A stretch of 64,000 nucleotides of DNA from Melioribacteraceae bacterium (GTDB lineage Bacteria; Bacteroidota; Ignavibacteria; Ignavibacteriales; Melioribacteraceae). The position numbers and the translations under genes were made by a program. Numbering within the stretch: position 1 is the stretch's first letter; every line of letters begins with the position of its first letter. Positions 45,332 to 55,081 of this stretch are shown piece by piece. The notes beneath the pieces are model-generated. The model was given only the letters and a program-made list of their open reading frames with translations, was not told the DNA's origin and made no database searches. The DNA lies in NCBI GenBank assembly GCA_016927595.1, contig JAFGMI010000030.1, positions 1 through 64,000 on the forward strand, written 5' to 3'.

Positions 45332-46927
45332 ATGCGAAATCCGCTGCGTCAAATAATACTCATTCTTTCCGGGATGGTACTTTTACCAGTGCTTTTCTTT
45401 ACACTTTACGAAGTTTTAACATTAAACAGCAACGAAAAACTTATTGAGAGTATTTACGAAAGCCAGCTGCAGTCGGTTATTTATTCTGTAAACCAATATT
45501 CACAGGATTACGTTACAAACTGGTCGTCGTCGATAAATTCAATTATTTATAATTCCAAGAATGATGAAGAAAAAATGCGGGAACAGATGGGAAAGTTTAT
45601 TTTGGAAAATCCATCTGTTATAAGAATTTTTTTGTGCGACAGTTCGTTGTATAATAATGTCGTTTTCGAAAATAGGGGAAGTGTTTTTACAATCGGAAAA
45701 GATAATGAAGAAATTAAAAGACTACTTCAAAATAACCGCATGAAAATAAAACGACTGTTCGGATATCAAAAATCGGGATATAACAAGATAGAAACGTTAA
45801 ATGAAAAAGGAGACGACAGCTGCTCGGTTTTAATCTTTATTTCATCAGAGGAATTCGGACAGAAAAATATCGTGGGGATAGTTATTAATCCTTCGGGATT
45901 TATAGAAAGTGTTTTGGCACCGAAAATACAGGAGATATCGCGCGATGATATTATTATTACCTGTTATAAGACTGAGGATAATTCCATAATATATTCCAAC
46001 ATATCCATCGGACTTGAAGATTTTCAGTGGACGGGGGCATTATGGCTGTTGCAGGGATATAATCTAGCTATATCATTAAAAGGACGTACAATCGAGGGAC
46101 TTGTAAAACAGAGATCTGTAACCAACTTGATAATGATATTTATTGTAGCAATAATACTGGTATTAGGAGTTCTTCTCGTTTACAGAAGCACAAAAAGAGA
46201 AATAGAATTTGCTCAGCTGAAATCCGACTTTGTTTCTAATGTATCACATGAACTAAGAACTCCTCTTGCTCTTATAAGTATGTTCGCCGAAACACTGGAG
46301 ATGAACAGGATTACGAGTGAGAAGAAAAGACAGGATTATTACAGAATTATCAGTCAGGAAACTGCCAGGCTGAACCGCATAGTAAACACGATTCTTAATT
46401 TTTCTAAAATGGAAGCAGGTAAAAGAGAATACCGTTTTGAATCTGTTGATCTTAACGACATTGTTAGCGGTGTTATGGGTACATACAGCTTTCATCTGAA
46501 GAACAAAGGTTTTACTTCCAGCATCGGACTTTACGATGGTAAACTCAGTATTGAGGCGGATCGAGAAGCTCTGTCTGAGGCATTTATTAATTTACTCGAT
46601 AATGCAGTCAAATACAGCGCCGATAAAAAAGAAATCAGTATCAGAACCGGAGTTTCCAGCGGGAATGTTTTTTTGTCGGTAAAAGATTCCGGCATCGGAA
46701 TAAGTGAGAATGACCGGCATAAAATATTCGATAAATTTTTCAGAGTAACCAACGGGCTGGTTCATAATACAAAGGGAACCGGCATGGGTCTGTCAATTGT
46801 AAAGCATATTGTAGAAGCTCATCACGGCAGAATCAAACTCGAAAGTGAATTGAACACCGGAAGTATTTTTACGATTGAACTGCCCTTAAAAGTAATATCT
46901 AATGAAGATGAGGTTGAAAATGTCTAA
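45332..46927 (+). CDS. Membrane sensor histidine kinase
   Basis: 531 residues. Membrane segments at about 7-27 and 262-285 bracket a periplasmic sensor domain of some 230 residues that I cannot assign to a family. The cytosolic part has HisKA with His306 in SNVSHELRTPL, and an ATPase with N box FINLLDNAVKYSA, DSGIGIS and GTGMGLSIV. No HAMP or PAS is evident. Its last 8 bp overlap the start of the OmpR-type regulator. Confidence 0.92.
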   Translation: MRNPLRQIILILSGMVLLPVLFFTLYEVLTLNSNEKLIESIYESQLQSVIYSVNQYSQDYVTNWSSSINSIIYNSKNDEEKMREQMGKFILENPSVIRIFLCDSSLYNNVVFENRGSVFTIGKDNEEIKRLLQNNRMKIKRLFGYQKSGYNKIETLNEKGDDSCSVLIFISSEEFGQKNIVGIVINPSGFIESVLAPKIQEISRDDIIITCYKTEDNSIIYSNISIGLEDFQWTGALWLLQGYNLAISLKGRTIEGLVKQRSVTNLIMIFIVAIILVLGVLLVYRSTKREIEFAQLKSDFVSNVSHELRTPLALISMFAETLEMNRITSEKKRQDYYRIISQETARLNRIVNTILNFSKMEAGKREYRFESVDLNDIVSGVMGTYSFHLKNKGFTSSIGLYDGKLSIEADREALSEAFINLLDNAVKYSADKKEISIRTGVSSGNVFLSVKDSGIGISENDRHKIFDKFFRVTNGLVHNTKGTGMGLSIVKHIVEAHHGRIKLESELNTGSIFTIELPLKVISNEDEVENV

Positions 46928-47603
46928 AATATTAATTGTTGAGGATGAAGACTCTATGAGAATGGGTTTGACCGATAATCTTGAGTTCGAGGGGTATGAG
47001 GTTGTTTCAGTTGATAACGGAAAGGGCGGTCTGGAGAAAATAAAAACAGAATTATTCGATCTTGTACTGCTTGATGTAATGCTGCCTAATAAATCTGGAT
47101 TTGATGTATGCAAAGAAGCAAGAAAACTCGGGATTGAAACGCCGATAATTTTGTTGACCGCAAAAGGAGAGGAGATTGATAAAGTACTAGGATTCGAATT
47201 CGGGGCAGATGATTATATCACCAAGCCGTTCAGCCTTAGAGAACTTCTTGCAAGAATTAAAGCGGTGCTCAGGAGAAGCGAGCAGCAATCGGCTAAAGCT
47301 GAATCTGTTGCAGATATAGGAAGACTCCACGTTGATTTTAAAACTTATAATGCCTCGGAAAACAACAACTCTGTTCAACTGACGCACAAAGAGTTTGATA
47401 TATTAAAATATCTTTTTGACAACCGGAATGAAACTGTAAGCAGGGAAGATTTGTTGCGCGAAGTATGGAAACAGGATGTTTATGTTACTTCGAGAACAAT
47501 CGATAATTTTATTCTAAAATTACGTCAGAAAATTGAGGATGATCCGAATCATCCCAGAATTATTATCACTGTGCACGGTATCGGCTATAAATTAATCTGG
47601 TAG
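46920..47603 (+). CDS. OmpR-family response regulator
   Basis: 227 residues. Receiver with DED and phospho-acceptor Asp52 in LVLLDVMLPNKSG, then a winged-helix DNA-binding domain with THKEFDILKYLFDN and SREDLLREVW...RTIDNFILKLRQKI. Start at ATG 46920 overlaps the kinase stop; the frame's earlier ATG at 46902 adds only a few residues. Partner of the kinase just upstream. Confidence 0.95.
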   Translation: MSKILIVEDEDSMRMGLTDNLEFEGYEVVSVDNGKGGLEKIKTELFDLVLLDVMLPNKSGFDVCKEARKLGIETPIILLTAKGEEIDKVLGFEFGADDYITKPFSLRELLARIKAVLRRSEQQSAKAESVADIGRLHVDFKTYNASENNNSVQLTHKEFDILKYLFDNRNETVSREDLLREVWKQDVYVTSRTIDNFILKLRQKIEDDPNHPRIIITVHGIGYKLIW

Positions 47604-47605
47604 TT

Positions 47606-48394
47606 ATGGAATTTGTTGTTGTTTCAATTGTAGCAATTGTTGTATCCGGTCTCACTTTTTTTTCAGGTTTTGGACTAGGCACACTTCTTATGCCTGCTTT
47701 TGCGCTTTTTTTCCCTGTTGAAGCAGCTGTCGCAGCAACTGCAATTGTACATCTGGCTAACAATTTGTTTAAAGTCGGTCTTATAGGAAAACATGCGGAT
47801 TTTAAGGTCGTAATTAGATTTGCAATACCGGCATCAATTGCAGCAGCATTAGGCGCTTACGTTTTATCGTTTATTTCTGATCTCAACTATCTTATGAGCT
47901 ATCAGATCGGAGGAAAAGAATATTTCATTACCCCCGTTAAATTAATTATTGCTCTATTGATGATAGTTTTTGCTCTGATTGAACTCATACCTCAGTTTAG
48001 TAACATTCAGATAAAGGATAAATATATTCCGCTCGGTGGTGTGCTTTCGGGATTTTTCGGCGGAATATCGGGTCATCAGGGGGCGCTTAGAACTGCATTT
48101 TTAGTCAGAACCGGACTGGAAAAGAACGCATTGATCGGTACCATGGTTACATCGGCAGTAGTTGTCGATATCTCAAGACTTATTGTATATGGTATTACAT
48201 TCTTCTCAAAAGATATTGCTGTAATGGAACAGCAAGGCATATTTAATGTTATTCTTGTAGGAATTGCAGCTGCATTTATCGGTGCATTTATTGGAAGAAA
48301 ACTACTTGATAAAGTAACATTACAAGGAATTCAGATTACCGTTGCTATAATGCTCCTTATTCTTTCGATCGGTCTGGCTTCCGGAATAATATAA
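47606..48394 (+). CDS. TauE/SafE-family membrane transporter
   Basis: 262 residues, very hydrophobic, about eight membrane helices, with the family's GLGTLLMPAFALFFPVEAAVAATA and a second internal repeat around FGGISGHQGALRTAFL. Members export sulfite, sulfoacetate or related anions. It begins 2 bp after the response regulator, so it is probably the regulated output of that two-component system. Confidence 0.85.
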   Translation: MEFVVVSIVAIVVSGLTFFSGFGLGTLLMPAFALFFPVEAAVAATAIVHLANNLFKVGLIGKHADFKVVIRFAIPASIAAALGAYVLSFISDLNYLMSYQIGGKEYFITPVKLIIALLMIVFALIELIPQFSNIQIKDKYIPLGGVLSGFFGGISGHQGALRTAFLVRTGLEKNALIGTMVTSAVVVDISRLIVYGITFFSKDIAVMEQQGIFNVILVGIAAAFIGAFIGRKLLDKVTLQGIQITVAIMLLILSIGLASGII

Positions 48395-48540
48395 TGTGAA
48401 AATACAGCAAATTAAACATTACTGTCCTGTCTAATGAACACCTCCTATTTTCATTCGTCAAATCATACATAATTAAGAAGATTTACTCTGGCATCTAAGT
48501 TGACGTAATCATAAATACATTTTAAAAATGAGGGGTGGAG

Positions 48541-49179
48541 ATGAAATTAAAGATTGTTTTGGGATTTTTACTTATCCCTTTTATCTTGAGTGCTCAGTGG
48601 AATTCTGCTTCCGTTAAACTTGGTCATTTTAATCCGGGAGCCACAGATGGCGGATTTATAGTAGGGTACGAAGGGGGGAAATTCGTTGATAGGAACCTTA
48701 GTATCGGCTGGAGTATTGACTGGTTTAACAAAAATTATGTCGACAAATCTCTTGTCCGGGAATTTGATTATTATTTCGGTCCCTCCGGCAGAATTAACGA
48801 ACTGCGTGCAGAGACAAATCTCCATAGTATACCGATCATGTTTACAATGTCAGGTTATTTCCCCATGACCCCACGCGTCAGCGCGTATGTTACGGGCGGC
48901 GTTGGAGCGGAAATTCTTCTTGTTTTTTACAATAATTTCCAGAATCCGCAAGATGACGAATTCCAGGGCGCTTTCGATTTCAGCTGGCGCGCAGGCATCG
49001 GGATGCTTTATGAGCTTGGTCACAGATCGGACATATTCGGCGAAATAACATATCATGCATCGGAACCCAGCTGGACTTATGAGGTACAAGACAGTGATTT
49101 AGAAATTAAAAGAACATTTGAACGAGTCTTCAATATGAGCGGTGTAATGGCAAGAGTGGGATTAAGGTTTTACTGGTAA
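48541..49179 (+). CDS. Small outer-membrane beta-barrel protein
   Basis: 212 residues. Signal peptide ends near LSAQW. The rest alternates polar and hydrophobic residues with aromatic-rich strand ends and finishes MARVGLRFYW, typical of an outer-membrane barrel terminus. ATG 48541 has AGGGG eight bases upstream. Function unknown. It ends ahead of a strong bidirectional hairpin. Confidence 0.7.
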   Translation: MKLKIVLGFLLIPFILSAQWNSASVKLGHFNPGATDGGFIVGYEGGKFVDRNLSIGWSIDWFNKNYVDKSLVREFDYYFGPSGRINELRAETNLHSIPIMFTMSGYFPMTPRVSAYVTGGVGAEILLVFYNNFQNPQDDEFQGAFDFSWRAGIGMLYELGHRSDIFGEITYHASEPSWTYEVQDSDLEIKRTFERVFNMSGVMARVGLRFYW

Positions 49180-49240
49180 TTTTCGATAATCTGTTATACA
49201 TAACTTCGACATGCAACGCAGCATGGTGAATGGCGGTTAA

Positions 49241-49262
49241 AGGCGGGTGTGGTGACCCGCCT
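49241..49262. terminator. Bidirectional terminator between converging genes
   Basis: AGGCGGGT (49241-49248), loop GTGGTG, ACCCGCCT (49255-49262), then TTTTC. It separates the barrel gene from the converging glycosidase gene ending at 49266. Confidence 0.85.
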
Positions 49263-49265
49263 TTT

Positions 49266-51092
49266 CTATTCTATTGTAAATATATTGATACCCGGATTAA
49301 TTGTTCTTCTGAAAATATTATCATTCCAGATTATATTAAGCTCGAACTCCTTTTTTGAACTTACTTCAAACGAAAGATATTCATCATCAGGCATACAAAT
49401 AAGGTCAATATAGTGTTTGCCAAAGGGGAGATTCGAAACACCATGCCTATCAGTCCTGTTGATATGCCATATTATCATGTCCTTATCCGCCCGCAGTGTC
49501 AAGCCAATTATATTTTCGATCAGCATGGCGATAGGTCCCAGTCCAGACCATCCTACAAAATCCTGTCGTGAATAGAATGTATTGTCCCAGCGTGTTGCGG
49601 GTTCCATTAATTCGGGTGAATAGCATTCCCATATAGTCTTATAACCGTCATTATACCTCTCTTCAAATGCAATCTTATCTTTATCGGGGATAAAGTTTTC
49701 AAATACTCGGGATATATTCGAAATATGATTATGGGCAATGCTGTGTGCAAGCTGGTAGTCGCCGTAATTTTCCAGACCTTTCACCACCATATAATTTGTC
49801 GGAGCCCATACGCCTCCACGCCAGTAATGCCCTCTCTTGCTGTAGTTAGGATCGGAAGATGATAAAGCCGGCAATACATGGTTGCGCCAATATTCCTGTG
49901 GATTAATCAGATATTCGCGAAGAGATAAAAACTGCTCTGGTGATGCCGTTTCGGATAGTAGCGTCCAGTAGGATCCTATGTGCGTGGTTGTGGAAAGACT
50001 TCCATCCTCTTTCAAATCCCTGTAATAGCCCGAAGTGCTGTCCCAGCATAGTGTACTCATTATTTTATTAAGATCATTATACTTTTGTTGAAAAAGTTTT
50101 TGAGTTTTAGTATTACCGTTTATTCCGGCAATTTCTGAAATTGATTTTGCTGCAAGAGCCTGCTGTGCTGACAGATCAATCCAGCCGGCTTTACCGACGC
50201 CTTCGCGCGGTATATTATCCATACCGCTGCCAAGATTTGTGGTATAATATAAGCCGCCGCCGATTCTAGTGCGGCAATTTTTTTCGATCCACTTATAGTA
50301 TTTAACCAGAACCGGAAGCACATCATCAAATCTTGAGGTATCGGCAGTCATGTAATAATATTTTAATTCAAGCCAGGCAAATAAAGGTGGATTAATCATA
50401 GGATCGGTATCCGAAGGCTCCTGTACAATTGTTCCGTCTTTCTCGTGGTAAACTCGTTGTATATAACCGTCAGGTCTCTGTTTTTTATAAAAATTGTCCA
50501 ATGATTCTATTGTGGGAAATGACTTCCTCCCGTACAATGCGAAGGCTACAATAAAATTTGTATCCCATTGATAAATAAGATCATTAAATCCTTCATCCAA
50601 ATACCTCTTAACAAATCCGTTTTCAGGTGTGCTGTTTTTCAATTTATTCCACGCCATTTCCCAGGCGGCGTAGTAAAGTTGAACCCATTCGGGATTAGCT
50701 TCGAGAACAGGTTTGGGAAGGGTAGCACGGTATAACTTTTTTTTGTTTTTTGCCCTCTTCGGTGTCGGCGGGTTTCCTGCCTTTAAAATTGAATTGAATC
50801 CATTCCCACCGTCATTAATCTTCCATTGATTTCTGGGATCCGAAATCCATTTACCATTATCGATGAATTTATAATAGTAATATCCGGCTGGCAGGTTAAT
50901 TTTTATTGACCATGTTCCATTGTCGTAACTGCTTAAACGATGTTTTGTACTGTTCCAGTTATTAAAGCTCCCGGCTATAAATACGGTATGACTTGAATCA
51001 GCCTTGAATGTAAATTTAACGGTTACACTGTCAGCTGATGCAAAGACTGAAACCGCAGACAGTAATAGATATAAAGGGAAAATTTTAAGCAT
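49266..51092 (-). CDS. Secreted CBM48-linked glycoside hydrolase (MGH1/GH63-like)
   Basis: 608 residues from ATG 51092. A signal peptide is followed by a glycogen-binding-like CBM48 module (about 22-105; SFNNWN and GYYYYKFIDNGKW). The main domain (about 115-605) is an alpha/alpha toroid with GGGLYYTTNLGSGMDN, GGVWAPTNYMVVKGL and RWDNTFYSRQDFVGWSGLGP, which matches trehalase/MGH1-type glycosidases of GH37/GH63. Exported to the periplasm, where it could cleave alpha-glucans, trehalose or related disaccharides; the substrate is unassigned. Confidence 0.75.
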   Translation of the reverse strand: MLKIFPLYLLLSAVSVFASADSVTVKFTFKADSSHTVFIAGSFNNWNSTKHRLSSYDNGTWSIKINLPAGYYYYKFIDNGKWISDPRNQWKINDGGNGFNSILKAGNPPTPKRAKNKKKLYRATLPKPVLEANPEWVQLYYAAWEMAWNKLKNSTPENGFVKRYLDEGFNDLIYQWDTNFIVAFALYGRKSFPTIESLDNFYKKQRPDGYIQRVYHEKDGTIVQEPSDTDPMINPPLFAWLELKYYYMTADTSRFDDVLPVLVKYYKWIEKNCRTRIGGGLYYTTNLGSGMDNIPREGVGKAGWIDLSAQQALAAKSISEIAGINGNTKTQKLFQQKYNDLNKIMSTLCWDSTSGYYRDLKEDGSLSTTTHIGSYWTLLSETASPEQFLSLREYLINPQEYWRNHVLPALSSSDPNYSKRGHYWRGGVWAPTNYMVVKGLENYGDYQLAHSIAHNHISNISRVFENFIPDKDKIAFEERYNDGYKTIWECYSPELMEPATRWDNTFYSRQDFVGWSGLGPIAMLIENIIGLTLRADKDMIIWHINRTDRHGVSNLPFGKHYIDLICMPDDEYLSFEVSSKKEFELNIIWNDNIFRRTINPGINIFTIE

Positions 51093-51628
51093 CAATTCTT
51101 TTATAGGCAATTTATAATTAATAATAAATTTAAATAAAGTTTATAAATTAAATCTTATCCCAGAGCAAATGAATGAAAATCCAGAGAGAAAAATCAATCA
51201 TATCCTGTTTAATCTGAACCTGCATAATAAGTATGTTTTATTTTTGGTAAATCCTTTTTCCAATAATAAATACTTTCTATTAATTAAATTGCCTTCAGAA
51301 TTATCGTTGTAACATCGTAAGGATATCATTAATGTTTCCCCTTACATTCCGTCTGCTCATCGTTCATAATCCGATAACTTAATTAAGAATCTTTTTTCCT
51401 GTATTTGTACAAAATTTAGACCGTATTTTCTTTCTCTTCATCTGAATACAGGTAAATTGATAGGTTATATCCGACAACCTTCTTTTAAATGTATGTTCTC
51501 AGATCCGGATTGATATCAACGGTCAACGTACCCCTATAATAACTTTAATGTATTTATTTTAGAAAAAGTTGAATGAGTTTTTCATTTTCAGCTCATCCCT
51601 TTTTATTTATATTTATATCATAATTAAA
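51093..51628. other. Intergenic gap of about 530 bp
   Basis: AT-rich, no open frame of interest on either strand and no clear hairpin. It should hold the divergent promoters of the glycosidase and the barrel gene. I see no RNA gene in it. Confidence 0.4.
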
Positions 51629-52192
51629 ATGCATTTCATGACAATTATTATCAAGAAAATAAACCTTCTCGTAATGCTGTTGATTATCAGCGGCACAATA
51701 AACGCACAATTTTCGAAGTTTAATTTCGGTGGATATATCGGATTCGGAAATATCTCCGGCAACTCACCTGCACAGACTTCTGTTGCCGGTTCTTTCTCGT
51801 TCGGATTGAATCATATTTGGATGGGGGATGCAGATTTGAGATTAAATTATCTCTTTGCAAAAAAAGCGACTTATTTCCTGCCGGAAAATACTAAAGGAAG
51901 ATATTATCCTGAACTTCAGGCTTTTTCGTTTAAAGCAGTTATAGAACAGGAGTTAAACCGGCAGATATTTGTTGAAGAAGGGCTGGGTCTGGTTGCAATT
52001 AATGATAAAACTTTCAGCGATATAAATGAGTGGGGTTACGGAGTAGCTGCATCTGTTATGCTGGGCTGGGATTTAAGAAGTGTTGATAAAACGGGAATAA
52101 AGCTGGGTGTAAGCGGAGAAACCGCATTAACTTTTACCTCGGTCACTGCGAGTTATTTTTTTGTAACCGCACAAATACTCTACTACTTATAG
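51629..52192 (+). CDS. Small outer-membrane beta-barrel protein
   Basis: 187 residues from ATG 51629; an alternative is ATG 51638. Signal peptide ends near SGTINAQF. Aromatic and glycine-rich amphipathic strands such as FNFGGYIGFGNISG follow, with a terminal FVTAQILYYL. Function unknown. It converges with the aromatic-biosynthesis gene and leaves an 8-bp gap. Confidence 0.65.
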   Translation: MHFMTIIIKKINLLVMLLIISGTINAQFSKFNFGGYIGFGNISGNSPAQTSVAGSFSFGLNHIWMGDADLRLNYLFAKKATYFLPENTKGRYYPELQAFSFKAVIEQELNRQIFVEEGLGLVAINDKTFSDINEWGYGVAASVMLGWDLRSVDKTGIKLGVSGETALTFTSVTASYFFVTAQILYYL

Positions 52193-52200
52193 TACTGCAA

Positions 52201-54231
52201 TTATAACTTTTGTAAATCCTTCATCAGTTGTTCGAATTGATCAAAATATAATGCCTGAGGACCATCGCTTAATGCTTTCTCGGGTTCAGGATGAAATTCG
52301 ATCATAATTCCATGTGCACCGACAATCTTTGCTGCTTTTGCCATCGGCGGAACTTTATCTCTTTCACCCAGTGCGTGCGACGGATCAACAATTATGGGTA
52401 AATGGGTCAACTCTTTAAGTACAGGAACTGCGCTGAGGTCCAGCGTATTTCTGGTAGCGGTTTCGAAAGTCCGTATACCGCGTTCGCATAGAATAACCTG
52501 TCTGTTGCCATGCGATAAAATATATTCTGCAGCATTTAATAACTCATCAAGGGACGACATCATACCACGTTTGAGCAGCACAGGTCTGTGAATTTTACCA
52601 ACCTCTTTCAGCAGTGAAAAATTCTGCATGTTTCGTGCACCAACCTGCAGCAAATCCGCATGTTTCGCTACCTCCTTAACCTGATCGGTTGATAAGACTT
52701 CGGTTATAATCGGCAGTCCGTAATGCATACCGGCTCTTTTCATCAGTTCCAATCCTTCGTATCCCAGACCCTGAAAACTGTAGGGTGATGTCCGCGGTTT
52801 GAAGCATCCTCCACGGAGGATATGAGCGCCGTGTTCCCTTGCTTCCGCAGCGCAAGACATAATTTGATTTTCAGATTCAATTGAACATGGACCTGCCATT
52901 ACAATAAAGTTATCGCCGCCGATTTCAATATCTCTGACTTTAATAATTGTATCTTCCGGTTTATAATCTCTGCTGGCAAGTTTATAACTTGCAGTTTTCT
53001 TTTTCCCGGATTTTTCTTCTTTTGCTTTCTCTGAATGGACTTTCTTTTTTACAACATCTTCGGAAACTGCAAATGTGTCCAGTTTAGTTCTATGAAGCTC
53101 TCTCGAGGGATAACTGCCGAGAATCTTAAAAAACCTCGTATATTTTCCTAGTTCGTCCATAACGTGCTGTACAGTTTCGTCCTTGGTACTGCCTTCAAAA
53201 TCCAGGTAGAACATCTCCTCCCAGGGATTGCCAATAATTGGGCGCGACTCAAGTTTTGTGAGATTAACATTATGTTTTCTAAAAATATTGAGCGCCTCAA
53301 CAAGAGAACCGGCTACATGTGCCGTTGCCATAACCAGCGAAGTTTTTGAGGCTATACGTTCATCAACTTCAATTGGTTTTCTGGCTGCTACCAGAAATCT
53401 CGTAAAATTTTCCGTCTGATTCGCTATATTCTGACGCAGGATTTTCACTCCGAAAAGATTTGCAGCTTCCTCGCTGGCAATTGCCGCGTACTCGGGATTA
53501 CCTTCTTCTTTTACTTTCTGTACAGACATTGCAGTGTCGGCAAAGTATTCGATTGTAACATCGGGAAGAGTTTCCAGAAACTTACTGCATTGAGCCGCTG
53601 CCTGATAATGTGCGTATATCTTTTTAATTTTTCTGATCGGGATATCATTGATAGCAGCAAGACAGTGTTTAACCTGAAAAGTTTCTTCGCCAACAATCGA
53701 TAATGTTGTATGAAGAAGCAGGTCATATACTTCATTAATACCCCCCGATGTGGTATTCTCTATTGGGAGCAGTGCAAAATCGGCTTCGCCGTTTTCAACA
53801 GCTCGTACAACTTCTTCAAACCTTTTTTTCTTTATGAATTCCAGCTCCTTATCCGCATATGCAAAAAACTTTTGCGAAGCTAGATAACTATATGCGCCTT
53901 CAATTCCCTGTATAGCCACCAGTATTGTATCAGATTCTTTCCCTTGCTTCTTTGTCAGATCCTGGATATGATTTAATTGAATTCTGACAGAATCCTCAAT
54001 AATTTCGTAGAAAACCTTTGTAAGAAAATGAGCATCAATACCTTTTGCTTTGCCTAATTTAATTAGCCTCTGCAGAAGTTCGGTTTCTCTTTTCTGATCA
54101 CGGATCGGCTTATCGCCCTGATCTTTGGCAATAATTATTTCTTTACTGAGTTTTCTTCTTTCTGCTAAAAGCTCAATTATTTCTTCATCTACCTTATTTA
54201 TGCTTTTCCTTAAAGCTTCTAACCCGTTCAT
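52201..54231 (-). CDS. Four-domain fusion: chorismate mutase, prephenate dehydratase, ACT, DAHP synthase
   Basis: 676 residues. Residues 1-90 are an AroQ chorismate mutase (LRKSINKVDEEIIELLAERRK). About 105-285 are a prephenate dehydratase with the NFTRFLV motif. An ACT domain follows (about 295-375) with ESRPIIGNPWEEMFYLDF. A lysine-rich linker (about 385-425) leads to a class I beta-type DAHP synthase (about 430-676) with AGPCSIES, GGCFKPRTSPYSF, LKRGM and DPSHALGER. One chain therefore covers the first step of the shikimate pathway and the two steps to phenylpyruvate. The ACT domain lets phenylalanine feedback act on the same protein. DAHPS-chorismate mutase fusions are known; all four together is unusual. 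Confidence 0.92.
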   Translation of the reverse strand: MNGLEALRKSINKVDEEIIELLAERRKLSKEIIIAKDQGDKPIRDQKRETELLQRLIKLGKAKGIDAHFLTKVFYEIIEDSVRIQLNHIQDLTKKQGKESDTILVAIQGIEGAYSYLASQKFFAYADKELEFIKKKRFEEVVRAVENGEADFALLPIENTTSGGINEVYDLLLHTTLSIVGEETFQVKHCLAAINDIPIRKIKKIYAHYQAAAQCSKFLETLPDVTIEYFADTAMSVQKVKEEGNPEYAAIASEEAANLFGVKILRQNIANQTENFTRFLVAARKPIEVDERIASKTSLVMATAHVAGSLVEALNIFRKHNVNLTKLESRPIIGNPWEEMFYLDFEGSTKDETVQHVMDELGKYTRFFKILGSYPSRELHRTKLDTFAVSEDVVKKKVHSEKAKEEKSGKKKTASYKLASRDYKPEDTIIKVRDIEIGGDNFIVMAGPCSIESENQIMSCAAEAREHGAHILRGGCFKPRTSPYSFQGLGYEGLELMKRAGMHYGLPIITEVLSTDQVKEVAKHADLLQVGARNMQNFSLLKEVGKIHRPVLLKRGMMSSLDELLNAAEYILSHGNRQVILCERGIRTFETATRNTLDLSAVPVLKELTHLPIIVDPSHALGERDKVPPMAKAAKIVGAHGIMIEFHPEPEKALSDGPQALYFDQFEQLMKDLQKL

Positions 54232-54435
54232 TTTATGCTGTTGATTATTATTGGATATATAGCTCGTAAAAGTACGAAATAATTAATTTGGAAAAAATCT
54301 GTTAGAGTCCAAATTGAATAAAATCAAAAAAAGATGAATGGGTTTGCATAAATAGTAAAAAAATGTTTGAAGTTTAATACGCATCAAATTATTTTAAATA
54401 TTAAACAACAACCCATAACTTTTCAGGGGGCGGAA

Positions 54436-55032
54436 ATGAATTTAAGGATTATGCTTGCAGTAATATTTTTAATTACAACTTCTTTGGCTCAGGAGAAAGA
54501 GTTCGAACTGTTGAAAGCTGATGAAGATGAAATTAAAAGAGCCGAATCTCTTGGCGAGGTAGTAGCAGAAAAACTTACCGGTAAATTAAAATCTGAATTA
54601 ATGTTTGCTATTAAAAACGGCGGTCCGGTTAATGCCGTTAATGTATGCAGAAATACCGCGCCTGAACTCACATCGGAACTAACCGGATTCGATGAAAGCA
54701 TTGTGGAAGTAAAACGTACTACCAGAAAATACAGAAATCAGGCAAACGCTCCGTCCGAATTAGAGGAGTTAGCTTTGGATTATTTCGAGAAAGCCGGTAA
54801 GAATGCTGCTGAATTTATGGTGCAGAAGTATTCGAAAAACGGTGTGAATTTTATTGATTATTATAAACCCCTCAGAATCGGAGGTTTATGTAAAACTTGT
54901 CATGGTAAAACCGAGGAAATAAATCCCGAACTGCTGGAAGTAATCCGTAAAAATTATCCTGACGATAAAGCGACAGGATATGAAACCGGTGATTTTAGGG
55001 GAGTAATAAAAGTAACATTGACAAATAAGTAG
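54436..55032 (+). CDS. Tll0287-like (DUF3365) mono-heme sensor-type protein
   Basis: 198 residues. ATG 54436 follows CAGGGGG; signal peptide MNLRIMLAVIFLITTSLAQ. The family domain carries VCRNTAPELTSEL and YYKPLRIGGLCKTCHGKTEEI, with one CxxCH for a c-type heme. Related domains are sensors in kinases; here the domain stands alone in the periplasm. It lies 50 bp from a thioredoxin-fold gene. Confidence 0.85.
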   Translation: MNLRIMLAVIFLITTSLAQEKEFELLKADEDEIKRAESLGEVVAEKLTGKLKSELMFAIKNGGPVNAVNVCRNTAPELTSELTGFDESIVEVKRTTRKYRNQANAPSELEELALDYFEKAGKNAAEFMVQKYSKNGVNFIDYYKPLRIGGLCKTCHGKTEEINPELLEVIRKNYPDDKATGYETGDFRGVIKVTLTNK

Positions 55033-55081
55033 TTAAACTTTCTCGGATAAGTTGTTGTTGATTATTTAAAAAGGAAATAAC

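Noticed and set aside
47566-47763. Minus-strand frame across the regulator/transporter junction
   Set aside because: It spans two well-supported plus-strand genes, and the T/A/K/R-rich composition is that of a shadow.
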